DNA of 64,000 bases. Source: CSP1-5 sp964558395. Lineage in GTDB: Bacteria > Methylomirabilota > Methylomirabilia > Methylomirabilales > CSP1-5. The notes under the pieces are model-generated. The model worked only from the letters and a program-made list of their open reading frames with translations, was not told where the DNA came from and did not search any database. The translations under genes and the position numbers were made by a program. The stretch lies in contig CAZLDS010000005.1 of NCBI GenBank assembly GCA_964558395.1, positions 1 through 64,000 of the forward strand, read 5' to 3'. Of the stretch, positions 49,815 to 59,474 are shown piece by piece (the stretch's first letter is position 1; each line of letters opens with the position of its first letter).

Positions 49815-50762
49815 TTATATCTTGGCCAGGATTTGGGAGGCGACCCGGAGGGCCTCGACCGCCTCCTCCCCCGAGACCTGTGGCCGCGTCCGTTCCCGAA
49901 CGGAACCGACGAAGCTCGCCAGCTGGAGGCGGAGGGGTTCTTCCTTCTCCACGGCCACCTCCTCCCTGATGATCCGGGGAGGCTGGGCGGGGTGGGACAA
50001 ATCGTCGGCGGGCAGTCGACGATGGGTGACGATCTCTTGATTCGCGTAGTCCAGGGAAATATAAATGTCCGGTTCGAAGATGCGGATTTTGCGGACGCGA
50101 TCAAGACTCACCCGGCTTGCAGTCACGTTGGCGACACACCCGGACGCAAATTCAAGCCTCGCGTTGGCAATATCCGTGCGATCGGTCAGGACGGGTACCC
50201 CAACCGCATTCACCTGGGTAACAGGAGACTTCACCAGGCTGAGGATCACGTCGATGTCATGGATCATGAGATCGAGGATGACGTCCACATCGGTGCCCCG
50301 CTGGGGAAATGGGCTCAGACGATGACACTCAATGAAGCCCGGTGTCTTGACAATCCCGCGAAGGGCCCGCACGGCCCCGTTAAAGCGTTCCACATGACCC
50401 ACCTGCAAAACCCGCCCCCCCTCCTTTGCCAGCTGGGTCAACTGTTCCGCCTCGGCCAATGTCTCGGCCAACGGCTTTTCAACGAGGACGTCGATCCCCC
50501 GGGCCAAACACTCCCGCGTAATGCTGGTGTGTAGATGTGTCGGGACGGCAACACTGACACCATCCACGTGGCCAAAGAGCTCTCGGTAATTCGCAAACGC
50601 CGGGACCTCCAGCAATCCGCAAACTTCCTGAAGCTGAGCGGGATTGCTGTCTGCAATGCCGACGAGCTCGACGCCAGGAAGTTCGCGATAAATCCGGGCG
50701 TGGTGGTGTCCGACGTGCCCCACGCCAATGACGCCCACTCGAATTTTACGTTCAACCGTCAC
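49815..50762 (-). CDS. Gfo/Idh/MocA-family oxidoreductase in the lpx operon
   Basis: This 315-residue protein has the NAD(P)-binding start KIRVGVIGVGHVGHHHARIY, then the EKPLAET motif (VEKPLAETLAEAEQL) and a substrate domain with HRLSPFPQRGTDVDVILDLM and HDIDVIL. In some bacteria a Gfo/Idh enzyme (GnnA) beside lpxA-lpxB oxidises UDP-GlcNAc so that GnnB can make the 3-amino sugar of lipid A. No gnnB-like aminotransferase lies here. It may act on another sugar nucleotide or need a partner encoded elsewhere. Confidence 0.88.
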   Translation of the reverse strand: MTVERKIRVGVIGVGHVGHHHARIYRELPGVELVGIADSNPAQLQEVCGLLEVPAFANYRELFGHVDGVSVAVPTHLHTSITRECLARGIDVLVEKPLAETLAEAEQLTQLAKEGGRVLQVGHVERFNGAVRALRGIVKTPGFIECHRLSPFPQRGTDVDVILDLMIHDIDVILSLVKSPVTQVNAVGVPVLTDRTDIANARLEFASGCVANVTASRVSLDRVRKIRIFEPDIYISLDYANQEIVTHRRLPADDLSHPAQPPRIIREEVAVEKEEPLRLQLASFVGSVRERTRPQVSGEEAVEALRVASQILAKI

Positions 50763-50884
50763 AGTTCACCGTCCGAGGTCCGACGTCCGAGGTCCGAGGC
50801 CTAAAGTTCAGAAGCTTACACCAAGCACGTCCGAGGGCTTTTCTTGACTTCGGACATCGGACTTCGGACTTCGGACATCAACGC
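50763..50884. repeat. GTCCGA-type repeat spacer before Gfo/Idh
   Basis: About 120 bases consisting largely of GTCCGAGGTCCGACGTCCGA on the left and GACTTCGGACATCGGACTTC on the right, which are reverse complements of each other and could fold into a long hairpin. Confidence 0.65.
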
Positions 50885-51685
50885 TTAGTTGGCGACGACA
50901 GCGATGCCGACCTCATCCGCGAGGGCGAGCGCCTGTTCACGATCGAGGAGCAAGGTTCGCTTCGCCTCCATGGCCAGGACTGTTGCCCGAACCTCGTGGA
51001 GGACCGAAATGGTCCTCAGACCTACCACCGGCACATCAAAGCGGAAATCGTGGTCGGGGCGGCAGACCTTCACGACGACCACTCCTTCCCGCCCCAGTTC
51101 CGCTCCCCGTCTCACCGCAGCGTCGGTCCCCTCAATCGCCTCGACGGCGAGCACTGTACCACGCTTTACCACCACCGTCTGCCCAATCTTCAACTGGGCA
51201 ATCGTGCGCGCAACTTCTTGGCCGAACCGGATGTCCTCCCACTCCTCCGGGGTCGGGTTTCGCCGGGTAAGAACGCCTTGCTCCACCAAGACTCCGGTCA
51301 GATATTGCGTACAGTCGAGTAGCGAAACCCCCTCCCTCTGGAGCTCCTCGGCGACCGCCTCCATGATCGAGTCGCCCTGCCGATCCTTCAGGCGCATATA
51401 CAAGAGCGCCCCTCGGACGTCGGGCCACACCCGAGCAAAGAGGTGACTCATCCGGACCTGGCCAACCATGATGGCCTCCGTCACCCCTTCCTGCCTGAAG
51501 GCGCGAATGAGGCCACCTAATTGACCGACGCCTACCCAGTGGAGGCGATCCGCCACCGCCTCCACACGGGGATCCGTCTCCTCCCGAATGGCGACCACAA
51601 CCACCGTCCGCCCAGACGCCTTGGCCTCCCGAGCAGCCAGGATGGGGAGGGGACCGGAACCAGCAATGATCCCGATCCGAGACAT
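50885..51685 (-). CDS. lpxI: UDP-2,3-diacylglucosamine pyrophosphatase LpxI
   Basis: This 266-residue protein matches LpxI (formerly DUF1009): MSRIGIIAGSGPLPILAARE at the start, the MVGQVRMSHLFARVWPDVRG segment, and EAIEGTDAAVRRGAELGREG and DFRFDVPVVGLRT near the C-terminus. It converts UDP-2,3-diacylglucosamine to lipid X, replacing LpxH. It lies between lpxA and the Gfo/Idh gene with short gaps, so the Raetz pathway steps are co-expressed. Confidence 0.93.
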   Translation of the reverse strand: MSRIGIIAGSGPLPILAAREAKASGRTVVVVAIREETDPRVEAVADRLHWVGVGQLGGLIRAFRQEGVTEAIMVGQVRMSHLFARVWPDVRGALLYMRLKDRQGDSIMEAVAEELQREGVSLLDCTQYLTGVLVEQGVLTRRNPTPEEWEDIRFGQEVARTIAQLKIGQTVVVKRGTVLAVEAIEGTDAAVRRGAELGREGVVVVKVCRPDHDFRFDVPVVGLRTISVLHEVRATVLAMEAKRTLLLDREQALALADEVGIAVVAN

Positions 51686-51775
51686 AGATTTACCGGGTCC
51701 CGACAGGGAGTCGCCGGCCAGTCAGACGGTAGGGGGAGAAGATCGAAGATCGGATACGGATGCTAGGAACACTCG

Positions 51776-52609
51776 TCACCGCGCCACTCCCCGTTCCGAG
51801 GTCTTGATGAACTGGACCAGGTGTTGCACCTCTTCGCAGTCCCAGATCTCCTCTTGGATTCGAGCGACGGCTTGGGACGTGTTGAGCCCAGATTGAAAGA
51901 GAAGGCGGTAGGCGCGTCGCAGGCTTTGGATGACCTCATTCGGGACATTGTGCCGCCTCAGCCCAACGGTGTTGAGGCCGTACAACTTGGGTCGGTTCCC
52001 CTGGGCCTTAATAAAGGGTGGGATATCTTGATTGACGCCAGAACAGCCTCCCACGAGCGCATACTTACCGATGCGACAAAATTGATGCACCCCACAGAGG
52101 CCGCCAACAATAGCGTAATCTTCGATGGTCACGTGGCCTCCCAAGGTAGCGGCATTGGCCAGAATCACGTGGTCACCTAAGATGCAATCGTGGGCGACAT
52201 GGGCATACGCCATAATCAAAGTTTCATTGCCAACCACTGTCTTGCCCCCGCCCCGGACTGTGGCCCGGTTGATGGTGGCAAATTCCCGGATCACCGTGTG
52301 ATCACCGATAATGAGCCGACTCTTCTCTCCCTGAAACTTCAGATCCTGCGGCTCTGTACCCAGGACGGCATGAGAAAAGATCCGGCAACACTGACCAATT
52401 TCCGTCCAACCCTCGATCACTACATGAGCCCCGACGCTCGTCCCATCGCTGATGCTCACGTACTCACCGACGACCGAGTACGGACCGATCGTCACCCCTT
52501 CACCAAGCTCGGCGGATGGGGCCACGATCGCCGTGGGATGAATGTGTACTGATTTCCCGCCTCGCGAAGCAGAACGACCGCGCGCCTTCTTCTTGGCTAC
52601 CGTGCTCAT
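51776..52609 (-). CDS. lpxA: Acyl-ACP:UDP-GlcNAc O-acyltransferase (LpxA)
   Basis: This 277-residue protein is a left-handed beta-helix with hexapeptide repeats and the LpxA landmarks HPTAIVAPSAELGEGVTIGP, YAHVAHDCILGDHVILANAA and GGLCGVHQFCRIGKYALVG. The first ~20 residues are a non-conserved basic extension (KKKARGRSASRGGKS). It catalyses the first committed step of lipid A synthesis. Its start overlaps the fabZ stop by four bases (ATGA), which couples the two. Confidence 0.95.
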   Translation of the reverse strand: MSTVAKKKARGRSASRGGKSVHIHPTAIVAPSAELGEGVTIGPYSVVGEYVSISDGTSVGAHVVIEGWTEIGQCCRIFSHAVLGTEPQDLKFQGEKSRLIIGDHTVIREFATINRATVRGGGKTVVGNETLIMAYAHVAHDCILGDHVILANAATLGGHVTIEDYAIVGGLCGVHQFCRIGKYALVGGCSGVNQDIPPFIKAQGNRPKLYGLNTVGLRRHNVPNEVIQSLRRAYRLLFQSGLNTSQAVARIQEEIWDCEEVQHLVQFIKTSERGVAR

Positions 52610-53085
52610 TGGTCGTCCTCCACAAGCATCGCGATAAGATCCGCTTCGACCACGAGTTGGCCATCCACGTACGCAAGCCCACGCATCTTGCAGAGTCGAC
52701 GCCGCAGATTGAGGATCTGGAGCTCATACCGAATCTGGTCTCCGGGATAGATCGGCCGGCGAAACTTCACGTTGTCCATCCCGGCAAAATAAAAGAATCG
52801 AGGCCTGTCTTCCCGCGGTGGATCGATCGAGGCGCTCCACAGCACCCCGCCAACCTGCGCCATCCCCTCGATGACAAGGACACCCGGCATGATCGGCCGC
52901 CCGGGGAAGTGCCCAGCAAAGAAGGGCTCGTTCATGGTCACATTCTTGATCCCTACAACGCGGCGGCCTTTCTCCAACTCTAGAATTCGATCCACCAAGA
53001 GGAACGGATAGCGATGTGGGATGTGTTTCTGGATCTCGAGAATGTCCATCGGGGCCTTGTCCAACGCCCTGTTCTCCCATCGCAT
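52606..53085 (-). CDS. fabZ: 3-Hydroxyacyl-ACP dehydratase (FabZ)
   Basis: This ~160-residue protein has IQKHIPHRYPFLLVDRILEL at its start and the hotdog-fold active site FFAGHFPGRPIMPGVLVIEG with the catalytic His/Glu. It supplies or competes for the hydroxyacyl chains used by LpxA. I placed the start at ATG 53085 because GGAGAGG lies just upstream; the minimal conserved protein begins 12 residues later (53049). The position between skp and lpxA is the usual one. Confidence 0.93.
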   Translation of the reverse strand: MRWENRALDKAPMDILEIQKHIPHRYPFLLVDRILELEKGRRVVGIKNVTMNEPFFAGHFPGRPIMPGVLVIEGMAQVGGVLWSASIDPPREDRPRFFYFAGMDNVKFRRPIYPGDQIRYELQILNLRRRLCKMRGLAYVDGQLVVEADLIAMLVEDDQ

Positions 53086-53210
53086 GACCTCTCCACACCC
53101 CAGCCGGCAACCCCGACCGGGTGGAGGGTCAGTCAATAACTTTGCCTTCTTACCACGAAGACGCTCCAGAATCAAGGAAATACGAGGGGGACTTCGATCC
53201 CCGGACCTGG

Positions 53211-53762
53211 CTATTTTTTCCCTGAACCCTTGCGCGCATCATAGGCAGCGATCACCTCGTTGGTCACGTCGGCGGCCGGGGACCGGTACATGACCCCGCC
53301 CGCCCGGACCTCCATAATCATGAGGAAATCGTTCTCCTTGCCGTAGGCCTGAACCACCTCGGCAATCTCCAGAACCATGCGGTTCCGAAGCTCCCGCTCC
53401 TTCTCCGTAAACTCACGATTGAGATCTTCCACCCTGCGACGCAGATCCCGCGCCTGGTTTTGAATTTTCTTCTCCCGCTCCTTCCTGGCGGCCTCGCTCA
53501 ACACAGAGGCCTGCTTCTCTAGATCTGTCTCCATCTTGCGGATCTTCTGATCCTCGGCATCAATCTCCCGCTGCTTTGCTGCTCGTTCGCTCCGTACCTT
53601 GTCCAGAAGGACCGCCCCTGTCTTCGACTCCACCGCGACCCGCTGCAAGTCAACGAGACCGATCTTAGGCGCCTGCGCCCCCACGGCGGGTGCATCGGCT
53701 CCCACGAAAGTTACGGCCAGTCCCAGCACCATCAGCCTGTTAGCAAGCCCCCGCATCCTCAT
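53211..53762 (-). CDS. skp: OmpH/Skp family periplasmic chaperone
   Basis: This 183-residue protein has a signal peptide (about residues 1-29, ending PAVGAQA) and then a long charged coiled-coil (IDAEDQKIRKMETDLEKQAS, NREFTEKERELRNRMVLEIA) between short conserved strands (IGLVDLQRVAVES, DFLMIMEVRAGGVMY). This is the Skp/OmpH architecture. It holds unfolded outer-membrane proteins in the periplasm for BamA. It follows bamA by 27 bases and precedes fabZ by about 125. Confidence 0.9.
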   Translation of the reverse strand: MRMRGLANRLMVLGLAVTFVGADAPAVGAQAPKIGLVDLQRVAVESKTGAVLLDKVRSERAAKQREIDAEDQKIRKMETDLEKQASVLSEAARKEREKKIQNQARDLRRRVEDLNREFTEKERELRNRMVLEIAEVVQAYGKENDFLMIMEVRAGGVMYRSPAADVTNEVIAAYDARKGSGKK

Positions 53763-53789
53763 AGCCGTTCGCTGCCTCCCTTGCCGAAG

Positions 53790-56126
53790 TTAGAATTGGC
53801 GTCCAAAGTTAAAATGGAAGAGGAACGTTTGATTCCCAGTTCTTGCACTGGGATTAGGGTTGTACGCGAGATCGACTCGGACCGGACCGAAGGGGGTGAC
53901 GACGCCGAGGCCAATGCCAAAGGCACTTTCCAAGTTCAAAAAATCGAAGCTTTCGGACTGGCCATAGTTTTGCGCCAGATCGACGAAGAGCGCCCCACTG
54001 GTCTTTACGATTTCGATGATGTGGATGGGCATTTCCAGCTCCGCCGTAAAGCTGACAAACTTGTTGCCCCCGGTCCTGTCCCCGGTCGCCGGGTCTCTAG
54101 GGCCCAGCTCCCGGAATTTACTGCCGCGAAAGGAGTTGGGACCCCCGAGGAAGAACCGCTCCTGAAGCGGGACCTCACTGGTATCCCCAAAGGGTTCAAC
54201 GTACCCTCCTCGTGCTGCGAGGGTCCCGGTAAGTTCCAGATCTTCGACGAGGAGCAGCGTGTATCGGCTGTCCAAGAGGAATTTATAGAAATCATTATCT
54301 CCCCCCAGAACACCACCCGCCACCCGCCCATTCAAACCGACCCGGTACCCAACCGTGGGGTTGACGGGATCATCGGCCACTTGCCGGGCGGCACCAAAGT
54401 TAATGGCGCTGGTTCTTGTGACCCCCGCTTGATCTTTGATGTCCTGTGCCGCGTCACCGCTCACGTCGGTGATGTTGACCCTCTCATAGATGTAACCCAG
54501 ACTGGCGGTATTATACTTGAGAAATCGACGGCCAAACACGATCTCTGCACCGCGCCGATCCTCACTAAAATCGTCGAAGTTGCCGAACGTGCCGAAGATA
54601 CTCAAGTTCATCGAATAGTCGGAGTCCAGAAAAAAGGGATCTTCGTAGCGAAGGTTCAGCGCACTGTTAACAGTGCCCAGCGTTCCAGACAGACGAAGCC
54701 GCCTTCCCGTTCCAAAGAGGTTATCCTCGTTTATAAAGACAGACCCGAGTAGTCCCCCCGAGGTGCTGAAACCGGCACCCAGGCCGACCCGGCCGGTAGG
54801 TTTTTCCTTGACGTCGATCGTCAGCTTGAGCCGATCAGGGGCAGATCCTTGACTCGTCTTGATCTCCACCCCTTCGAAATATCCGAGGTCTTGCAGTGTT
54901 TTCCGCGCTTCCTGAAGCAGCTTTCCATTGTACACATCCCCCTCGGCAAACTCCAGTCGCCTCCGGATGACCTTGTCCCGCGTCTTCGTATTCCCCTCGA
55001 TTTCGATCCGTTCGACGTAGGCCTTCACTCCCTCGGTGATCTCGAGGTTCACATCGACAACCGCCTCGCCCTTCCGCACGCGCGTGACCGGGACAACGTC
55101 CGCGAAGACATATCCCAACTCGGAATACTTGAGTGTGACCGCCGCCAGGTCCTTTCGGAGGACGTCGCGATTAAAGAACTCCTCGTCGGGAAGTCTGAGG
55201 GTGTCCAGCAGTTCCTCGGGACTGAAAATCTTGCTCCCCACCACCTGGACCTTCCCTAAGCGGAAACGGGGTCCCTCTTCGATCCGCACTGTGATCTCGA
55301 GACGCTTCGCCTCTTTATCGACATGAATCTCCGGTTCTGCCACCTTGGCCTGCAGATATCCTTCATTGAGATAGAGCGCCTTAATCCGCTCCACGTCCTG
55401 GTCGAGATCTGATCGCTTCAGGACCCCGGAACGGATCAGCGGGATGATAAACCGTGTCTTCGTGGCCATCACCCCGGAGATCTTCCCATCACTGATCCCT
55501 TCGTTTCCGACAAAGGTGATATCCCTGACAAAGAACTTCTCCCCTTCCTGGATCTCGAAGATCAGGTCTACCTGTGCCTCGGAGACCTTCTCGGTCTTCC
55601 CGGTCACCTCCGCCGTGTAAAACCCTTCCTCCTCATAGAACGCCCGGATTTTGTCGACATTCCGGCTGATCGCCTGGGGTTCAAAGATCGCTCCCGCCAC
55701 CACGTCAATGCGGTCGCGAATATCCTGTTCGTCGAGCTCTTCGGCCCCCTCAATCCGGATGGCCCCGATGCTCGGTTTCTCCTTGACGACGTAAATGAGC
55801 CGCAGTCCCCCTTCCAGTTCTTCCGCCTCGACCAGAACATCATCGAAGAAGCCCATCTTGAAAATCTCGCGTACCTCCTCCCGGATCTGGTCGGGCGAAA
55901 AGGGATCGCCCACCCGGGTCTGGATGCGTTGACGGATCGCAGCTGTTTCCACCTTTTGGTTTCCTTGGATATCGATCTGCTTGACAATGGGCGCCTGCTG
56001 TTCCTGTGCAACGGCGGGATACATCGAGGCACAAAGCAAGGCAAGAATCACGATGAAGATGGTCCGCGGGGCGCGCTCCACCTGTCGCAACCTTTTTCGG
56101 AGGACGGAAATGGACGTCCTAATCAA
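53790..56126 (-). CDS. bamA: Outer-membrane assembly factor BamA
   Basis: This 778-residue protein has an export signal (about 20-41), five POTRA domains (from VKQIDIQGNQKVETAAIRQR to ~425) and a C-terminal barrel of the BamA/Omp85 type, with GFSTSGGLLGSVFINEDNLF at the barrel start and VRGxR/F-loop equivalent FFLGGPNSFRGSKFRELGPR near 690. The last residues end in an aromatic (FHFNFGRQF), as needed for insertion. It inserts outer-membrane proteins. Confidence 0.95.
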   Translation of the reverse strand: MIRTSISVLRKRLRQVERAPRTIFIVILALLCASMYPAVAQEQQAPIVKQIDIQGNQKVETAAIRQRIQTRVGDPFSPDQIREEVREIFKMGFFDDVLVEAEELEGGLRLIYVVKEKPSIGAIRIEGAEELDEQDIRDRIDVVAGAIFEPQAISRNVDKIRAFYEEEGFYTAEVTGKTEKVSEAQVDLIFEIQEGEKFFVRDITFVGNEGISDGKISGVMATKTRFIIPLIRSGVLKRSDLDQDVERIKALYLNEGYLQAKVAEPEIHVDKEAKRLEITVRIEEGPRFRLGKVQVVGSKIFSPEELLDTLRLPDEEFFNRDVLRKDLAAVTLKYSELGYVFADVVPVTRVRKGEAVVDVNLEITEGVKAYVERIEIEGNTKTRDKVIRRRLEFAEGDVYNGKLLQEARKTLQDLGYFEGVEIKTSQGSAPDRLKLTIDVKEKPTGRVGLGAGFSTSGGLLGSVFINEDNLFGTGRRLRLSGTLGTVNSALNLRYEDPFFLDSDYSMNLSIFGTFGNFDDFSEDRRGAEIVFGRRFLKYNTASLGYIYERVNITDVSGDAAQDIKDQAGVTRTSAINFGAARQVADDPVNPTVGYRVGLNGRVAGGVLGGDNDFYKFLLDSRYTLLLVEDLELTGTLAARGGYVEPFGDTSEVPLQERFFLGGPNSFRGSKFRELGPRDPATGDRTGGNKFVSFTAELEMPIHIIEIVKTSGALFVDLAQNYGQSESFDFLNLESAFGIGLGVVTPFGPVRVDLAYNPNPSARTGNQTFLFHFNFGRQF

Positions 56127-56230
56127 AACGGCGTTATACAGATTCCCGGAGCCTTATAACATTTGACGGGGGGGAAGTAAATAAATTTAGGGCCCTCTCG
56201 GGCCCTTTCGATTGGAAATCAAGGACTTCG

Positions 56231-58705
56231 TCAGCTAGACTGGCTAATAGAAAGCGGCTCGTCCGATGCGCCGGTCGTCTCCGGCTGCTTGGCGACTGCC
56301 ACCTCCTCCGCTACGAGCTTGTCTTCCCCGGCCTCGACGCGAACGGTCCTCCCTTCGCTCACGTTACCCTGGAGCATCTCTTCGGCGAGGAGGTCCTCCA
56401 CATAGCGCTGGATAGCCCGGCGGAGTGGTCTCGCTCCGAACTGGGGATCATACCCCTTGTCGATGATGAACGCCTTGGCATCATCGGACACACTCAGGGT
56501 GATCCGCTTTTCGTCGAGCTGCAACTGCAGTCGCTCCAACATGAGATCGACGATCTGCCGCATGTGCTCCCTGGCGAGGGCGTGAAAGACGATTACCTCG
56601 TCAATCCGGTTCATGAACTCCGGATTAAAAGTTTTCTTCAACTCGCCGAGCACCGTATCTTTCATCTTCTGGTATGTGTGTTCCTCACTCCCCTTGCTGA
56701 ATCCCATGGGCGCCTGCACGCTGATCTGCCGTGCCCCGATGTTGCTGGTCATAATCAAGATTGTGTTCTTGAAATCCACCTTTCGGCCATAGCTGTCGGT
56801 CAAGTGGCCATCTTCAAAGATCTGCAGGAGGAGATTGAACACCTCGGGGTGGGCTTTTTCGATCTCGTCTAACAAGACTACCGAGAAGGGTCGGCGCCGC
56901 ACCTTTTCTGTGAGCTGGCCGCTGTCATCGTAGCCAATATAGCCTGGAGGAGCCCCGATGAGCCGCGAGATGGAGAAACGCTCCATGTACTCCGACATAT
57001 CAACGCGAACGATGGCCTCTTCGGTCCCAAAGAGGAACTCCGCCAACGCCTTGGCCAGTTCCGTTTTGCCGACGCCCGTCGGTCCCAAGAAAATGAAGGA
57101 TCCCACCGGGCGGCTGGGGTTCTTGAGACCAGACCGGGACCGCCGAATGGCCCGTGTCACCGCCCGGATGGCCTCGTCTTGTCCGACGACGCGCTTGCTT
57201 ATCTCTTGCTCCATCCGGAGCAGCTTGCGGGATTCCGCTTCTTCGATCTGGTACAGCGGGATACCAGTCCACTTGGACACGATGTAAGCGATATCCTCGT
57301 CGGTGACTACAATTTTCTCTTTTGACTTAAATTCCTTCCACTTATTCCTTCTTTCTTCAAGTTCTGCTCGAAGTCTTCGTTCCCCATCGCGCATCCGGGC
57401 AGCCACCTCAAAAGCCTGCGTCCTGATCGCATCCTCCTTCTGCTGCCGGAGTCGCTCTGCTTCGTTCTCCATTTCACGGAGGTCATCGGGCAGCATCAGA
57501 GACTTGAGTCGGGCTCGGGAGCCTGCCTCGTCCATCACATCTATAGCCTTATCCGGCAGGAACCGGTCCGCAATGTATCGCTGCGACAGCCGGGCCGCAG
57601 CCGACACAGCCCCTTCGGTAATGATGGCGGAGTGATGGGCCTCGTAGCGATCCTTGATCTCTAGCAGGATCTGTATGGTCTCTTCGACACTTGGCTGACC
57701 GACAAAGATCGTCTGGAACCGCCGCTCAAGCGCCCGGTCTTTCTCCACATGCTTGCGGTACTCATCCATAGTGGTAGCGCCGATCACCTGGATTTCTCCC
57801 CGAGCCAAGGCAGGCTTGAGCATATTTGAGGCATCGATCGCCCCCTCGGCGGCTCCGGCTCCGACCAGCGTGTGCAGTTCATCAATGAAAAGGATAACAT
57901 TCGCTGCCTGTTGGATTTCTTTGATGACCGCCTTGAGGCGTTCTTCGAACTGGCCCCGGTACTTCGTGCCTGCCACCATCCCGGGCAGATCGAGCTGGAC
58001 GACACGCTTGCGGAGCAGGGTCTCCGGAACGTCGGAACTCACGATCCGCTGGGCCAATCCCTCTACGATCGCAGTCTTGCCCACCCCGGCCTCACCGATT
58101 AGTACCGGATTGTTCTTCGTGCGCCGGGACAAGATCTGAATTACGCGTTCGATCTCTGCGCCCCGACCGATCACCGGATCCAGCTTGCCCTGACGTGCCA
58201 TACCGGTCAGGTCCAATCCAAACTCGTCAAGCGCCGGGGTCCGACCGGCGGCGGGCGCCTTGCTCGCCTGTTCGCCCAGCAGCTCTTGCGCTTGCGCCTT
58301 CGCGGCCGGAATCGTCACGCCAACGTCCCGAAGCACCAACGAGGCGATCCCCTCTCCTTCGCGGATGAGCCCGAGGAGGAGGTGTTCCGTTCCGATGTAG
58401 TTGTGCCCCATGGAACGGGCTTCGGAGATCGCATATTCGAGGACCTTTTTGGCCTGGGGAGTGAAGGGAACCTCGCCCGCGGGGCTCCCCTGGGAGCCTA
58501 CAGAGACGATCTTTTCAATCTCACCCTTGAGGGTCGTGAGGTTGACGTTGAGCTTTTTCAGGATGGCGACGGCCAGACCATCCCCCTCCCGGACAAGGCC
58601 AAGGAGCAAGTGCTCGGTCCCGACAAAGTTATGCCCCAGGCGAATGGCCTCTTCGCGGGCCAGGATAATGACCTTACGCGCCCGTTCCGTAAAACGCTCG
58701 AACAT
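56231..58705 (-). CDS. clpC: ATP-dependent Clp protease ATP-binding subunit ClpC-type
   Basis: This 824-residue protein has a Clp N-domain repeat pair (MFERFTERARKVIILAREEA; second repeat from FTPQAKKVLEYAISEARSM), two AAA+ modules with Walker A GEAGVGKTAI (about residue 208) and GPTGVGKTEL (about 545), and a UVR-like region between them (RLRQQKEDAIRTQAF). This fits ClpC rather than ClpA/ClpB. It unfolds substrates for ClpP. No adaptor gene (mcsA/B) is nearby. Confidence 0.93.
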   Translation of the reverse strand: MFERFTERARKVIILAREEAIRLGHNFVGTEHLLLGLVREGDGLAVAILKKLNVNLTTLKGEIEKIVSVGSQGSPAGEVPFTPQAKKVLEYAISEARSMGHNYIGTEHLLLGLIREGEGIASLVLRDVGVTIPAAKAQAQELLGEQASKAPAAGRTPALDEFGLDLTGMARQGKLDPVIGRGAEIERVIQILSRRTKNNPVLIGEAGVGKTAIVEGLAQRIVSSDVPETLLRKRVVQLDLPGMVAGTKYRGQFEERLKAVIKEIQQAANVILFIDELHTLVGAGAAEGAIDASNMLKPALARGEIQVIGATTMDEYRKHVEKDRALERRFQTIFVGQPSVEETIQILLEIKDRYEAHHSAIITEGAVSAAARLSQRYIADRFLPDKAIDVMDEAGSRARLKSLMLPDDLREMENEAERLRQQKEDAIRTQAFEVAARMRDGERRLRAELEERRNKWKEFKSKEKIVVTDEDIAYIVSKWTGIPLYQIEEAESRKLLRMEQEISKRVVGQDEAIRAVTRAIRRSRSGLKNPSRPVGSFIFLGPTGVGKTELAKALAEFLFGTEEAIVRVDMSEYMERFSISRLIGAPPGYIGYDDSGQLTEKVRRRPFSVVLLDEIEKAHPEVFNLLLQIFEDGHLTDSYGRKVDFKNTILIMTSNIGARQISVQAPMGFSKGSEEHTYQKMKDTVLGELKKTFNPEFMNRIDEVIVFHALAREHMRQIVDLMLERLQLQLDEKRITLSVSDDAKAFIIDKGYDPQFGARPLRRAIQRYVEDLLAEEMLQGNVSEGRTVRVEAGEDKLVAEEVAVAKQPETTGASDEPLSISQSS

Positions 58706-58772
58706 GTTTCGCCCCTTTATCTACAGTGTAAACAGTCTAGCAGGTTTTTTCAGCAAATCAAAGGAAAGATTC

Positions 58773-59474
58773 TTAGGGTCCTGGGCCGTGCGGTGCTCCC
58801 GCCTCCCAGCACTGACCATCTGCCATGCGGAGCACCCGATCCGTCCGCCGCGCAAACCACTCGTTGTGGGTGACCAGGATGACTGTCAAACCCTGGTCCT
58901 GATTGAGTTGTCGCAGCAGCTCAAAAATCGTCTCACCGGCTTTCGAATCCAGATTCCCCGTGGGCTCGTCGGCCAGGAGCACGGTGGGGTACAGTACCAA
59001 CGCCCGCGCCATCGCCACCCGTTGCTGTTCGCCACCAGACAGTTCCCCGGGCCGGTGTCCCAATCGGTCTTCCAGCCCGACACGTTGGAGGATCCCCTTG
59101 GCCTTCTCCTCGGCGCTCCGCAGCGACTGCCGACCAATCAGAGCCGGCATCATGACGTTCTCCAGGGCCGAGAATTCCGGCAAGAGGTGGTGAAACTGGA
59201 AGACAAAACCGACCGTCTGGTTGCGGAAGGCTGCCAGTTCCCCCTCGGGCAAGCGGGATATTTCCACACCCTTATAGTATATCTCGCCGGCCGCGGGGCG
59301 GTCCAGTCCCCCCAGGATATGTAGTAAGGTACTCTTCCCCGCCCCCGAGGGGCCCACGATGGCCATGAATTCCCCCCGGTGGACCGTGAGATTCACCCCT
59401 TTCAGGATGTGGAGCTCTTCGCCTCCCATCCAGAAGGACTTCCGAAGATCCCGGGCGTGGATGAATTTACTCAT
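58773..59474 (-). CDS. lolD: ABC transporter ATPase LolD
   Basis: This 233-residue ATPase has Walker A GPSGAGKST at 41-49, the signature ELSGGEQQRVAMARAL at about 140-155 and Walker B VLLADEPTGNLD, in the LolD/MacB subgroup (FHHLLPEFSALENVMMPALI). It drives release of lipoproteins from the inner membrane with LolC/E. It overlaps the lolC/E gene by eight bases, which supports a complex. Confidence 0.92.
   Translation of the reverse strand: MSKFIHARDLRKSFWMGGEELHILKGVNLTVHRGEFMAIVGPSGAGKSTLLHILGGLDRPAAGEIYYKGVEISRLPEGELAAFRNQTVGFVFQFHHLLPEFSALENVMMPALIGRQSLRSAEEKAKGILQRVGLEDRLGHRPGELSGGEQQRVAMARALVLYPTVLLADEPTGNLDSKAGETIFELLRQLNQDQGLTVILVTHNEWFARRTDRVLRMADGQCWEAGAPHGPGP

Noticed and set aside
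50763..50884. CRISPR array
   Set aside because: The units are 7-10 bases with no unique spacers of regular length. They are short iterated repeats and their reverse complements.
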